Assembly (NCBI GenBank): GCA_963762075.1
Contig: CAVXJC010000002.1
Coordinates: forward strand, 310,001 to 374,000
Direction: 5' to 3'
DNA: 64,000 nt
DNA from: JAOUEA01 sp963762075
Lineage (GTDB): Bacteria; Actinomycetota; UBA4738; HRBIN12
Shown: positions 7,541 to 16,122 of the stretch, piece after piece
Layout: every line of letters begins with the position of its first letter
Position numbering within the stretch: the stretch's first letter is position 1
Made by a program: the position numbers and the translations under genes
The notes under the pieces: model-generated
The model's input: only the letters and a program-made list of their open reading frames with translations
What the model was told of the DNA's origin: nothing
The model's database searches: none

Positions 7541-10267
7541 CTAACCCGCCCGTTCGTCCAGCATCTGGGCGAGCACGAGGCGCAGTATGCCCCCGGCCTC
7601 GAAGTACTCGATCTCGGCCTCGGCGTCGATGCGCACCGTGACTGCGAAGGAGATCATCGAGCCACCTCGGCCGACAGCCTCGATCTGTGCCTGTTGGCCA
7701 GGCGAGAGTCCGGCGTCGAGTCCTCGCACCGCATACGTCTCGGTCCCGTCGAGTCCCAGCGAGGACGCGGACTCGCCATCGAGGAACTGCAGGGGCAATA
7801 CACCCATGCCCACCAGGTTCGAGCGGTGGATACGCTCGTAGCTCTCCGCGATCGCGAACCGCACACCCAGGAGGTCGGGCCCCTTGGCCGCCCAGTCGCG
7901 GCTCGAACCGCTTCCGTATTCCTTGCCGGCGAGCACGGCGAGCGGAGTGCCCTCCGCGCGATACCGCTCCGCCGCTTCGTAGACGCTCGTGACCTCGCCG
8001 CTCGGAAGGTGAGTCGTGAACGACCCTTCGGTTCCGGGCGCCAGATCGTTCCGCAAGCGGATGTTCGCGAAGGTGCCGCGCATCATCACCTCGTGGTTCC
8101 CGCGCCGCGCGCCGTAGGAGTTGAAGTCGACGGGCTCGACGCCGTGCTCTCGGAGGTAGGTGCCCGCGGGCGAGTCGAGCTTGATCGACCCTGCGGGCGA
8201 GATGTGGTCTGTCGTGATCGAGTCCCCGACCTTCACGAGCACCCGGGCTCCGTCGATGTCGCCGCTCGGCCGGACCTCGCGAAGCCCCTCGAAGAACGGC
8301 GGCTCGCGAACATAGGTCGACGCGTCAGCCCACTCGTAGACGGGGCCGGTCGGCGTGGGAAGCTCGCGCCAGTGTTCATCGCCGTCCCAGATACGCCCGT
8401 ATTGGGTCGTGAACTGCTCCTGCGTGATCGCGGTCTCGACCGCCTCTCGCACCTCATCGGGACTCGGCCAGATGTCGCGCAGGTACACCGGCCCGGCGCC
8501 GCCGTCGCCGATCGCATCGTTCGTGAGGTCGAGGTCGAGCCGGCCGGCGAGCGCGTACGCGACGCACAACGGTGGCGACGCGAGGTAGGAGGCCCGAACC
8601 TGTGGATGGACCCTGCCCTCGAAGTTCCGGTTTCCGCTCAAGACGGCCGCGACGTTGAGGTCATGCTCGTCGACAGCCTTCGCGACTTCCTCGATGAGCG
8701 GACCGGAGTTGCCGATGCACGTCGTGCACCCGTATCCGACCAGCGCGAAGCCGAGCTTGTCGAGGTACGGCGTGAGACCGGCGCGATCGAGGTAGTCGGT
8801 GACGACCCTCGAGCCGGGCGCGAGCGAGGTCTTCACCCACGGCTTCGTCTGGAGTCCCGCTTCGACGGCTTTGCGGGCGAGCAACCCCGCCGCGACCATC
8901 ACGCTCGGGTTCGACGTGTTCGTGCAGCTCGTGATCGCAGCGATGACGACGCTTCCGTGGCCGACCGTCGTGTCACCGTCGGCGTCCTCCGTGACGTCGA
9001 CGTCTTCTCCCGGGATGCGGTCGACGCGTGGGTTCCCGCCTTCGTCAACGAACCGTCCCACCTCCGTGCCCTTCGGGTCCGGTTCGGCATGATCGCGGAA
9101 GGCTCCGACGAACGACTGCCACACGTCGGGGAGCGCGACCCGGTCCTGTGGACGCTTGGGACCCGCCATCGACGGCACGACGGCCGAAAGATCGAGGCCG
9201 AGCACCTCGCTGAACGTCGGCTCCGGGTCGCCGTCGCGCCGGAACATCCCTTGTTCCTTGGCGTAGCGCTCCACCAGATCGATCCGGTCACCTCGTCCGG
9301 TGAACGACAGGTAGCGCAGCGTCTCGTCGTCGATGGGGAAGTACGACGACGTGGCGCCGTACTCCGGACACATGTTCGACAGCGTCGCCCGGTCGGCGAT
9401 CGACAACGATGAGAGTCCGTCGCCGAAGAACTCCACGAACGTTCCGACCACGCCGTGCTCGCGGAGCATCTGCGTGAGCGTGAGCACGAGGTCGGTGGCC
9501 GTCGTGCCGGGCGTGAGCGCACCCGTCATGCGAACGCCGATCACGATCGGTTGCGGCAGGAACATGGGCTGGCCGAGCATCGCGGCTTCCGCCTCGATGC
9601 CGCCGACACCCCACCCGAGCACGCCGAGACCGTTGATCATCGTCGTGTGTGAGTCCGTGCCGACCAGCGTGTCGGGGAACGCGACCCCGTCGCGCACGGA
9701 CACGACCTGCCCGAGATGCTCCAGGTTCACCTGATGACAGATACCCGCCCCGGGTGGCACGACCCGCAGGCCGTCGAACGCCTGTTGCGCCCACCGCAGC
9801 AGGGAGTACCGCTCCCCGTTACGCCGATACTCGAACTCGATGTTGCGCTCGTACGCCTCGGGTGTGCGGAAAAGATCCACCTGCACGGAATGGTCGATCA
9901 CAAGGTCGACGGGGATCGACGGCTCGATCGAGAGCGGATCGAAACCCGCACGCTGAGCGGCGCTGCGCATCGCGGCGAGATCGACCACGGCCGGCACGCC
10001 GGTGAAGTCCTGCATCAGCACGCGTGCAGGCATGAACGCGATGTCGCCTGCCGGGGCGGGCCATGTCGCAAGCGCTCGCACGTCGTCGTCGCTCACGTCG
10101 CGGCTTCCCGCTCTGCGAAGCAGATCCTCGAGCAGGATCAGCACGGTCTTCGGCAGTCGCGCCACGTCGAGGCCGGTCTCAGAGGCGAGGGATCCGACTC
10201 GGAACAGCTCGACGGAACCGTCGGCGGTCTCCAACCGTCCCCGCGCCCCCGCGTGCTCACTGGTCAT
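7541..10267 (-). CDS. acnA: Aconitate hydratase A
   Basis: 908 residues, normal for monomeric AcnA, interconverting citrate and isocitrate through a 4Fe-4S cluster. Cluster ligands are visible: Cys in ITSCTNTSNPS (near residue 448) and the C-x2-C in GYGCTTCIGNSGPL (near 513 and 516). The swivel domain contains LAGKEYGSGSSRDWAAKG, which supplies substrate-binding Ser/Arg residues. The start MTSEHAG at 10267 fits AcnA N-termini; a longer open frame to 10630 would run into the thioesterase gene and is not conserved-looking. A purine-rich GGAAGGA lies about 15 nt upstream. It complements the TCA enzymes at 48852-57620 although unlinked to them. Confidence 0.95.
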   Translation of the reverse strand: MTSEHAGARGRLETADGSVELFRVGSLASETGLDVARLPKTVLILLEDLLRRAGSRDVSDDDVRALATWPAPAGDIAFMPARVLMQDFTGVPAVVDLAAMRSAAQRAGFDPLSIEPSIPVDLVIDHSVQVDLFRTPEAYERNIEFEYRRNGERYSLLRWAQQAFDGLRVVPPGAGICHQVNLEHLGQVVSVRDGVAFPDTLVGTDSHTTMINGLGVLGWGVGGIEAEAAMLGQPMFLPQPIVIGVRMTGALTPGTTATDLVLTLTQMLREHGVVGTFVEFFGDGLSSLSIADRATLSNMCPEYGATSSYFPIDDETLRYLSFTGRGDRIDLVERYAKEQGMFRRDGDPEPTFSEVLGLDLSAVVPSMAGPKRPQDRVALPDVWQSFVGAFRDHAEPDPKGTEVGRFVDEGGNPRVDRIPGEDVDVTEDADGDTTVGHGSVVIAAITSCTNTSNPSVMVAAGLLARKAVEAGLQTKPWVKTSLAPGSRVVTDYLDRAGLTPYLDKLGFALVGYGCTTCIGNSGPLIEEVAKAVDEHDLNVAAVLSGNRNFEGRVHPQVRASYLASPPLCVAYALAGRLDLDLTNDAIGDGGAGPVYLRDIWPSPDEVREAVETAITQEQFTTQYGRIWDGDEHWRELPTPTGPVYEWADASTYVREPPFFEGLREVRPSGDIDGARVLVKVGDSITTDHISPAGSIKLDSPAGTYLREHGVEPVDFNSYGARRGNHEVMMRGTFANIRLRNDLAPGTEGSFTTHLPSGEVTSVYEAAERYRAEGTPLAVLAGKEYGSGSSRDWAAKGPDLLGVRFAIAESYERIHRSNLVGMGVLPLQFLDGESASSLGLDGTETYAVRGLDAGLSPGQQAQIEAVGRGGSMISFAVTVRIDAEAEIEYFEAGGILRLVLAQMLDERAG

Positions 10268-10373
10268 CGTGCGCGCACGTCCTTCCGGAGTGAGAGATGT
10301 ACTGCCATGTTCCCACGCAGCGGCGCCAGGCCCGATTTCCACACTCGGCTGGACGCTCTCGATCGGCTGAAGA

Positions 10374-10916
10374 TCATGCCCGCATCTCCGCCTCGCGGGC
10401 TGCCTTGACAGCCTCCTTGTGAGCGAGGCGGCTCTTGCGTCGGAGCTTGGCTTCCCGCTGACGTCGCTTCTCATCGTCGGTCTCGACCACCAGCGGCGGC
10501 ACCGGCCTCGGGTGCCCGTCGTCGTCGACGGCGACGAACACGAGGTAGGCGCTGTTGGCATGACGCATGGTGCCCGTGACCGGATCGTGCGCCTCCACAC
10601 GCACACCGCATTCCATCGACGTCGTGCCAACGTCGTTCACGGTGGCGAGCAGCACGACCACGTCGCCGATGTGCACCGGCTCGAGGAATGTCATCTCGTC
10701 GATCGCCACGGTGACCGCGAGACCGCCAGCGTGACGCACGGCTGCGAGCCCGGCCGCGGTGTCGACGAGCCTCATGATCACACCGCCGTGCACCGTGCCG
10801 GCGATGTTGACGTCGGTGACCTCCATCATCTGCGTGAGGGTCACTGCGGAGTCGGCGACGCGTTTGGGTGTGCGCTCGCGAGGTGTCGGATCTGGAGCGA
10901 GGTCTGGGTCGGTCAT
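10374..10916 (-). CDS. Acyl-CoA thioesterase, hotdog fold (BACH-like)
   Basis: About 180 residues hydrolysing acyl-CoA thioesters. The hotdog core is seen in VTDVNIAGTVHGGVIMRLVD, where the Asn/His-Gly-Gly segment is the usual active-site region, and IDEMTFLEPVHIGDVV. The C-terminus is a highly charged, probably helical tail (EKRRQREAKLRRKSRLAHK). ATG at 10916 was chosen; an ATG at 10925 adds three residues. It lies just upstream of acnA on the same strand, about 106 nt apart. The physiological acyl-CoA cannot be read from sequence. Confidence 0.86.
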   Translation of the reverse strand: MTDPDLAPDPTPRERTPKRVADSAVTLTQMMEVTDVNIAGTVHGGVIMRLVDTAAGLAAVRHAGGLAVTVAIDEMTFLEPVHIGDVVVLLATVNDVGTTSMECGVRVEAHDPVTGTMRHANSAYLVFVAVDDDGHPRPVPPLVVETDDEKRRQREAKLRRKSRLAHKEAVKAAREAEMRA

Positions 10917-10973
10917 GGGCGGCATGGTACGTCGGGTGGGAGAGCCGACGGTACCGCGTCGGTACCGGACGAG

Positions 10974-10979
10974 TAGCAT
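10974..10979 (+). promoter_or_regulatory. TAGCAT -10 box, leaderless start of the lipoprotein at 10987
   Basis: TAGCAT is followed by 7 nt and the GTG at 10987. A GGTACCG/CGGTACC inverted pair lies at the -35 position (about 10950-10966). No Shine-Dalgarno sequence could fit in the 7 nt leader. This decides the GTG as the start of the lipoprotein. Confidence 0.5.
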
Positions 10980-10986
10980 CGGGCGA

Positions 10987-11742
10987 GTGCGCCGACTCGC
11001 CTATCCGGCTGTCATCCTGCTCCTGCTCGTGGCGTGCGAGGGAAGCGGCGGAAAAACGCCTTCGTCGCCGCCCGCCTCCCGGTCGGGACCCGACACCCCG
11101 GGGGCGCTCGACGATCCGGGCGTCACCGGATCAGCGGAGCCGTCCCAGTCGGTCGCGGTGCTCCCCGACGGTGTGCCGGCGACGTACGAGCTCGATATCT
11201 CCGCTCGAGATCTTCCGATCGATCGGCTCATCCCACGTGGCGACGAGATCAGCGGCGTGGATCGCGCCCGGACCCGGACCGGCGAGGCAATCGTCATCGC
11301 GTTCGCGACTCCGAGCCGCGACCCATTCGTGCAAGCCCGCGGATTCGTCGTCTGGCTCCGGTCGGAGGGCGTCGAGCCGCCCTGGCGCGCCGTGTACGGC
11401 CTGACACACGGGAAGCGGGCAGGCGTGCTAGCGATCTCAGCGGACGCGACCGACCTCACCGGCGACGGCAGTGACGACGCACTCGTGCGTGAGGACACCG
11501 GCGGCACCGGCGCCTGCGCCACCTATCGCGTGATCGACCTCTCCGCAGGGGCTGGTCTTTGGACGAGATCGCTCTGCGACGCCGAGGTGCAACCGAACCC
11601 GGATCCACTCGGCCTCTACGTGGTGGCGCGTGTCTACGAACCGGGCGATCCGCACTGCTGCCCGAGTGCGATCAGCGAGCGCGTGCTCGTCTGGCGCGAT
11701 GACCGGTTCGTCGAGATCTCGAGGGTCGAAACGCCGATCTAG
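10987..11742 (+). CDS. Lipoprotein of unknown function
   Basis: 251 residues starting with a GTG. The N-terminus RRLAYPAVILLLLVACEGSGG is a lipoprotein signal with the lipobox LVAC, so the mature protein should begin at Cys and be tethered outside the membrane. A Ser/Pro/Gly-rich linker follows. The body includes DLTGDGSDDALVREDTGGTG, which resembles the D-x-D-G-x-x-D calcium/FG-GAP-like loops found in secreted proteins, then ATYRVIDLSAGAGLWTR. No enzyme family was recognised. A cupin gene follows on the same strand after a 24 nt gap. Confidence 0.75.
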   Translation: MRRLAYPAVILLLLVACEGSGGKTPSSPPASRSGPDTPGALDDPGVTGSAEPSQSVAVLPDGVPATYELDISARDLPIDRLIPRGDEISGVDRARTRTGEAIVIAFATPSRDPFVQARGFVVWLRSEGVEPPWRAVYGLTHGKRAGVLAISADATDLTGDGSDDALVREDTGGTGACATYRVIDLSAGAGLWTRSLCDAEVQPNPDPLGLYVVARVYEPGDPHCCPSAISERVLVWRDDRFVEISRVETPI

Positions 11743-11766
11743 ATCGAGGGGTACGATGCCGCGCTC

Positions 11767-12111
11767 GTGGGAGCGGAACTGACACCGAGCTTGGCGACGC
11801 GCGAGCAGGCGCTTGCCGCCCTCCGGATGGACGGATGCGGGACGCCACGATCGTGGGCGAACGGCCCCGGGGACCGATATGCCCGGCACCAGCACGACCA
11901 GCACAAGGTGCTGTTCTGCCTCGGCGGGTCGATCGTGTTCCACACCGGCGAGGGGGACCTCCAGCTGACGGAAGGCGATCGGCTGGACCTACCTGCCGGC
12001 ACGATGCACGCGGCCACCGTCGGCCCCGACGGCTGCGAGTGCGTGGAGGCGTTTCGCGACGGTTCTCACGGTCTCTCCGATGACGGCGATCGAGAGCGAC
12101 CGTCTCGGTGA
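11767..12111 (+). CDS. Small cupin-domain protein
   Basis: 114 residues, GTG start. The single cupin motif pair is visible: RHQHDQHKVLFCLGGSIVFH (metal-binding His residues of motif 1) and GDRLDLPAGTMHAATVGP (motif 2, with the terminal His). A metal-binding beta-barrel is expected; the ligand is unknown. TACGAT lies 9 nt before the GTG and could be a -10 box. Its TGA overlaps the GTG of the next glycosyltransferase (GTGA at 12108-12111), so the two are probably co-translated and the cupin may act in sugar metabolism, which is inference. Confidence 0.82.
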   Translation: MGAELTPSLATREQALAALRMDGCGTPRSWANGPGDRYARHQHDQHKVLFCLGGSIVFHTGEGDLQLTEGDRLDLPAGTMHAATVGPDGCECVEAFRDGSHGLSDDGDRERPSR

Positions 12112-13235
12112 AGGTCGCGCTCCACGTCGATCAGCTCTGGTTCTCTGCACCGGGCGGTATCGGCACGTACGTGCGAGAACTCGCACCGGCCCTGATCGAG
12201 CAGGATCCGACACTCGAGCTCCTTCCCTTCCGCTCTCGCCTGCCCGATCCGGGGCCACCCGCTTCGTGGCTCCACGACCTGCCGCCGGTGACTATCGTGG
12301 ATCACCCGATCCGAACCCTCTATCCGCTCTGGAACCTCACCGGCGGCCCGGCGTTGCCCGCGGATCTCGCCGAGGCGGAGGTCGTTCACTCGACCAACCC
12401 TGTGGCGATCGCCCCGAAGCGCCGCGGTCATCGCTTGGTGGTGACCGTGCACGACTTGGCCTTCGTCCGGCACCCTCACCTCTTCCCGCGGAGCTGGCGC
12501 ATGCTCTATCGCGCCGGCCTGCGGGCGACGGCACGGCGCGCGGACGCCGTGCTGGTGCCCTCGGCGTTCACGGCTCTCGAGCTCCGGGAGCACTCCGACG
12601 TCGACGCCGCCAGGGTGCATGTCACCCCGCTGGCGTCGTCGCTTCCTCGTGGACCCACCGACGTCGACGCCCTGCTCGATCGCCTGGGCGTCCCGCGCCC
12701 GTACGTGCTGTCGGTCGGTACGCTCGAGCCGCGGAAGAACCAGGCACGGCTCATCCGAGCGTATCGGCGGATCGCCGGCGAGGGACGCCCGCACACGCTC
12801 GTGCTGAACGGATCCGACGGATGGCTCGACCGTGAGCTTCGCCGCGAGCTCGACACGGAAGGGCCCGGCCACGTCGTGCGAACCCGCGACCTCGACGAGC
12901 GAGACCTCGACGCCCTGTACCGAGGTGCCGACGTGTTCGCGTACCCGGCGCTGTATGAGGGGTTCGGGCTTCCGGTCGTCGAGGCGCTCGCGCGAGGCGT
13001 TCCGACGGTCGCCTCCAACACCTCTTCGATCCCCGAGGCGGCGGGTGACGCCGCGCTGCTCGTCGACCCGCTCGACGAGCAGGCGATCGCCGATGCGATC
13101 GCGCGGGTACTCGACGACCCGGCGCTCTCCCACGACCTGCGTGCCCGGGGTCCCGTACGGGCCGCCACGTTCTCATGGCAGGAGACCGCTCGCGCCACGT
13201 TGCGCGTGTACCGTCACGTCGTGGGCGCCCGATGA
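12108..13235 (+). CDS. Glycosyltransferase, GT4-like
   Basis: 375 residues, GTG start overlapping the cupin stop by 4 nt. GT-B features: N-terminal HVDQLWFSAPGGIGTYVREL, central VLSVGTLEPRKNQARLIRAY and the donor E-x7-E signature in YPALYEGFGLPVVEALARG. It resembles the glycosyltransferase at 1056-2213 (shared VTPL, PRKN and YEGFG blocks), so the two are likely paralogues acting on related glycans. A GT2-family gene follows with a 4 nt overlap, making a three-gene unit with the cupin. Confidence 0.88.
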   Translation: MKVALHVDQLWFSAPGGIGTYVRELAPALIEQDPTLELLPFRSRLPDPGPPASWLHDLPPVTIVDHPIRTLYPLWNLTGGPALPADLAEAEVVHSTNPVAIAPKRRGHRLVVTVHDLAFVRHPHLFPRSWRMLYRAGLRATARRADAVLVPSAFTALELREHSDVDAARVHVTPLASSLPRGPTDVDALLDRLGVPRPYVLSVGTLEPRKNQARLIRAYRRIAGEGRPHTLVLNGSDGWLDRELRRELDTEGPGHVVRTRDLDERDLDALYRGADVFAYPALYEGFGLPVVEALARGVPTVASNTSSIPEAAGDAALLVDPLDEQAIADAIARVLDDPALSHDLRARGPVRAATFSWQETARATLRVYRHVVGAR

Positions 13236-14158
13236 AGGTCACGCTGATCTCGACCGTCAAGGACTGCGCCGGATCGGTGCCCGGCTTCCTTGCATCGCTC
13301 GCGGCACAGACGCGCTCGCCCGACGAGGTCGTGATCGTCGACGGAGGCTCCACCGACGGCACACCTGACGCTCTCGAGCGCGCGGACGACGTGACGGTGT
13401 TGGTCGAGCCCGGCGCGAACATCTCCCGAGGTCGCAACGTGGCCCTCGCGGCGGCGACCCACGACGTGATCGCGGCCACCGACGCGGACTGCGAGCTCGA
13501 CCCGGGGTGGCTCGAGGCGATCGTGTCGCCGATCGAGGCGGGCGCCGACGTGGCGATGGGGTGGTACGAGCCGATGCTCGCGACGGCGTTCGATCGGTGC
13601 ATAGCCGCCGTGAACCTTCCGCTCGACGCCGGGAGCGTCGACCCTTCGAGGTTCGACCCGTCGCACCGTTCGGTCGCGTTCCGGCGCGGTGCGATCCACG
13701 CCGTCGGCGGCTATCCCGAATGGCTCGCGATCGGCGAAGACATGTGGGTCGACCAGCGCTGGCGCGAGCTCGGCCTCGACATGCGGTTCGCGCCCGAAGC
13801 GATCGTGCGATGGCGGTTGCGCGAGGGACTGGGCCCCACCTGGCGTCAATACTTCCGTTACGCGAGGGGCGATGCGCTGGCCGGTCTGCACCCCGAACGT
13901 CACGTCCTGCGGTTCGGGGTCTATGCCGGGCTCGGCGCTGCATCGGCATCGGGTCGCACATGGCCGAAGCTGCTGGCCGCTGCGGGCGCGGTCGCCTACG
14001 CCAGCACGCCGGTGCGCCGCGGCTGGGCCCGAGCCAGGAACCCTCGCGAGCGGGCGATCGCCACCGTCGCCGTTCCGGCCCTGATGGCCTTCACCGACGC
14101 GGCGAAGATGGCCGGCTACGCCGCGGGCTTGGCCGGCCGGGTACGTCGCCCACGCTGA
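13232..14158 (+). CDS. Glycosyltransferase family 2
   Basis: 308 residues. GT-A fold: VTLISTVKDCAGSVPGFLAS, then EVVIVDGGSTDGTPDALE and the metal/nucleotide-binding ATDADCELDPGWLEAI region (DAD as the D-x-D). The second half holds GAIHAVGGYPEWLAIGEDMW, where GED is the usual catalytic acidic triplet. The C-terminal 90 residues are Ala-rich and may contain amphipathic or membrane-associated helices. ATG 13232 overlaps the previous stop by 4 nt. Last gene of the cupin-GT4-GT2 unit. Confidence 0.88.
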   Translation: MKVTLISTVKDCAGSVPGFLASLAAQTRSPDEVVIVDGGSTDGTPDALERADDVTVLVEPGANISRGRNVALAAATHDVIAATDADCELDPGWLEAIVSPIEAGADVAMGWYEPMLATAFDRCIAAVNLPLDAGSVDPSRFDPSHRSVAFRRGAIHAVGGYPEWLAIGEDMWVDQRWRELGLDMRFAPEAIVRWRLREGLGPTWRQYFRYARGDALAGLHPERHVLRFGVYAGLGAASASGRTWPKLLAAAGAVAYASTPVRRGWARARNPRERAIATVAVPALMAFTDAAKMAGYAAGLAGRVRRPR

Positions 14159-14314
14159 GGGGCCACGGGCGGCGCACCCGGCTCGGGTCTCTAGTGGACT
14201 CGCGTCGTGACCGTGCTCCTTCCCGTGGGCACGTCAGGAGGAAGTCGTGCCCTCGGCGGGGTTCCTTGGCGGCGATACCCTACTCGCACGCAGTTTCGCT
14301 TGTAAAGCCCGCTC

Positions 14315-14344
14315 TTGACAGGGCGACTGGCCCTGTCGGATAAC
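14315..14344 (+). promoter_or_regulatory. Promoter of the first MFS-cNMP gene
   Basis: A consensus -35 TTGACA (14315-14320) and a -10-like GATAAC (14339-14344) are separated by 18 nt. The ATG lies at 14353, 8 nt after the -10 box, so the transcript is probably leaderless. This is the clearest sigma-70 type -35 element noticed in the window. Confidence 0.55.
14317..14337. promoter_or_regulatory. Perfect inverted repeat between -35 and -10 (operator candidate)
   Basis: GACAGGGC and GCCCTGTC form perfect 8-bp arms around the 5-nt spacer GACTG. The element begins inside the -35 box and ends just before the -10 box of the gene at 14353. Binding of a dimeric repressor here would block RNA polymerase. 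The cognate regulator is unknown, and the sequence does not match the classical TGTGA-N6-TCACA Crp site. Confidence 0.5.
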
Positions 14345-14352
14345 CCTGCACG

Positions 14353-16038
14353 ATGAGCGAGCGGGCGCGAGGGGGCATGTTCCGCGCCGCGCTTTCCCAC
14401 CGGGACTACCGCTTCCTGCTGAGCGGGCTGGCCATCTCCGAAACGGGAAACTGGCTGTACGCGGCCGCGAGCATCATCTACATCCTCGAGGCGACCGGAT
14501 CGACGTCGTGGATAGGCGTCGCGGCGGTCGTGCGCCTGCTTCCCTACATCTTGTTCGGACCGATCGGCGGCGCGATCGCCGACCGGTTCGATCGGCGGAA
14601 GGTCATGATCGTCTCCGACCTCGCTCGAGCGGCGCTGATGGGCGTGCTCACCGTGGTGGCGATGTCGGATTCCACGACCGCCGTTGTCACCGCGATCGCG
14701 ATCGCGTTCGTCAACAACTCCTTCTCCGCTCCCTACTATCCAGCCGTCACCGCGATCACCCCATCGGTCGTGACCGAGGACGATCTCGCGGCGGCGAACG
14801 CGCTCTCGGGCACGATCGACAACTTCGCTCTTGCGTTCGGCCCCGCCCTCTCGGCGTTCTTGCTGCTGCTCGGGGACCCTCCGGTCGCCTTCGCCGCGAA
14901 CGGGCTCACGTTCCTCGTCTCCGCGTTCCTCGTCACGAGGATCGGCGTGCGTGGGAAGGTCGGTGAGGTCGAGGTCGAGTCGACCCTTCGTTCGCGCATG
15001 GTCGCCGGCGCGCGCGCGATCAAGGCCTCGCACGAAGCGATGCTGCTCGTCGGCTTGTCGATCGCGTTCGGATTCACGTTCGGCCAGGAGATCGTGCTGT
15101 TCGGCCCGATCACCGAGGACTTCCTCGGCATGAGCCTCGACGCGACGGGCCTGCTCTTCGCGGCGCCCGGCATCGGTGGCATCCTCGCGACAGCTTCCGC
15201 CGGGAAGCTCGCCTCGCGAAGCCACACCTCGGGCATCCTCGCCATCTCGGTGTTGGTCGCGGGCATACCGCTCACGGTGCTCTCGGTCGTGCACGCGCCC
15301 GTGGTCGCATACCTGCTGCTCACGATCGAGGGCGCCGCGGTGATCATCGCAGACGTCGTCAGCACCACCACCCTGCAGCGGGTCGTGCCCGAGGCCCGCA
15401 TCGGCAGCGTCTTCGGCATCCTCGGCGCCGCGACGGTCGCGGGCACCGCGCTCGGGTCCCTCGCCGCCCCCGTCTCGATCGATCTGTTCGGGCTCGGGGT
15501 GGCCACGGCGTTGGCAGGAGGCGTGCTGCTCGTGCTCACGGTCGCCACGCTTCCGATGGCACGGCGGCTCGACGCCCGCGCTGCGGCCCGCGCCTCGGAA
15601 CTCGCGCCGCGAGTCGCGCTGCTCGAACGCCTCGGTATCTTCGAGGCCGCCACCGCTGCGCAGCTCGAGGCGCTGGCGGCCGCCGGCACCGAGGAGCGTG
15701 TGCCGGCCGGCACCGTCGTGATCCATGAAGGCGATGAGCCCGACGACCTCTTCGCGGTCGTCGCCGGGGAGGTCGAGGTCAGCGTGGACGAGGGCGGTAC
15801 GGCGCGCGCCGTGGCCACGCTCGCCGAGGGCGACTACTTCGGCGAGATCGGACTGCTCGAGAAGCGTCCTCGAACCGCCACCGTCACCGCGGTCGGCGAC
15901 GTGTCGCTGTTCCGCATCCCGGGCGAGGACTTCCTGCGCATCGTCAGCGAAGGGCCACGCATCTCGACGACGCTGCTGGCGGCCATCTCGAACCGACTCG
16001 CGATCACCGGCTCAGCCGAGGAACTGGGGCACGCGTAG
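14353..16038 (+). CDS. MFS transporter fused to a C-terminal cNMP-binding domain (copy 1)
   Basis: 561 residues. Residues 1-400 are a major-facilitator transporter of the MFS_3/EntS-like exporter type, beginning FRAALSHRDYRFLLSGLAIS, with motif A as GGAIADRFDRRKVMI. After a short Ala/Arg linker comes a CAP_ED domain: ERLGIFEAATAAQLEALAAA and the phosphate-binding cassette YFGEIGLLEKRPRTATV, with the conserved Gly-Glu and Arg-Thr that contact the cyclic phosphate and ribose. The domain therefore looks competent to bind cAMP or cGMP. The natural reading is a transporter gated by a cyclic nucleotide; the cargo is unknown. A second protein of the same design lies at 22193-23908. Confidence 0.85.
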   Translation: MSERARGGMFRAALSHRDYRFLLSGLAISETGNWLYAAASIIYILEATGSTSWIGVAAVVRLLPYILFGPIGGAIADRFDRRKVMIVSDLARAALMGVLTVVAMSDSTTAVVTAIAIAFVNNSFSAPYYPAVTAITPSVVTEDDLAAANALSGTIDNFALAFGPALSAFLLLLGDPPVAFAANGLTFLVSAFLVTRIGVRGKVGEVEVESTLRSRMVAGARAIKASHEAMLLVGLSIAFGFTFGQEIVLFGPITEDFLGMSLDATGLLFAAPGIGGILATASAGKLASRSHTSGILAISVLVAGIPLTVLSVVHAPVVAYLLLTIEGAAVIIADVVSTTTLQRVVPEARIGSVFGILGAATVAGTALGSLAAPVSIDLFGLGVATALAGGVLLVLTVATLPMARRLDARAAARASELAPRVALLERLGIFEAATAAQLEALAAAGTEERVPAGTVVIHEGDEPDDLFAVVAGEVEVSVDEGGTARAVATLAEGDYFGEIGLLEKRPRTATVTAVGDVSLFRIPGEDFLRIVSEGPRISTTLLAAISNRLAITGSAEELGHA

Positions 16039-16075
16039 CTCGAACCCAGTACCGATCGATCGCCGTGGAACAGTG

Positions 16076-16099
16076 AAGGACCGCCCTGAGGCGGCCCTT
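16076..16099. terminator. Hairpin between convergent genes
   Basis: Ten-base arms (AAGGACCGCC / GGCGGCCCTT) pair with one mismatch around the tetraloop CTGA. The hairpin sits between the MFS-cNMP stop at 16038 and the stop of the repeat protein at 16123, so it could end transcription from both sides. There is no long T-run. Confidence 0.45.
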
Positions 16100-16122
16100 C
16101 GATGCGTGACGAGCGGAGCCGG

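Noticed and set aside
14191..15726. A 511-codon minus-strand frame opposite the first MFS gene
   Set aside because: Highly charged, without hydrophobic segments or motifs. The plus strand clearly encodes a transporter.
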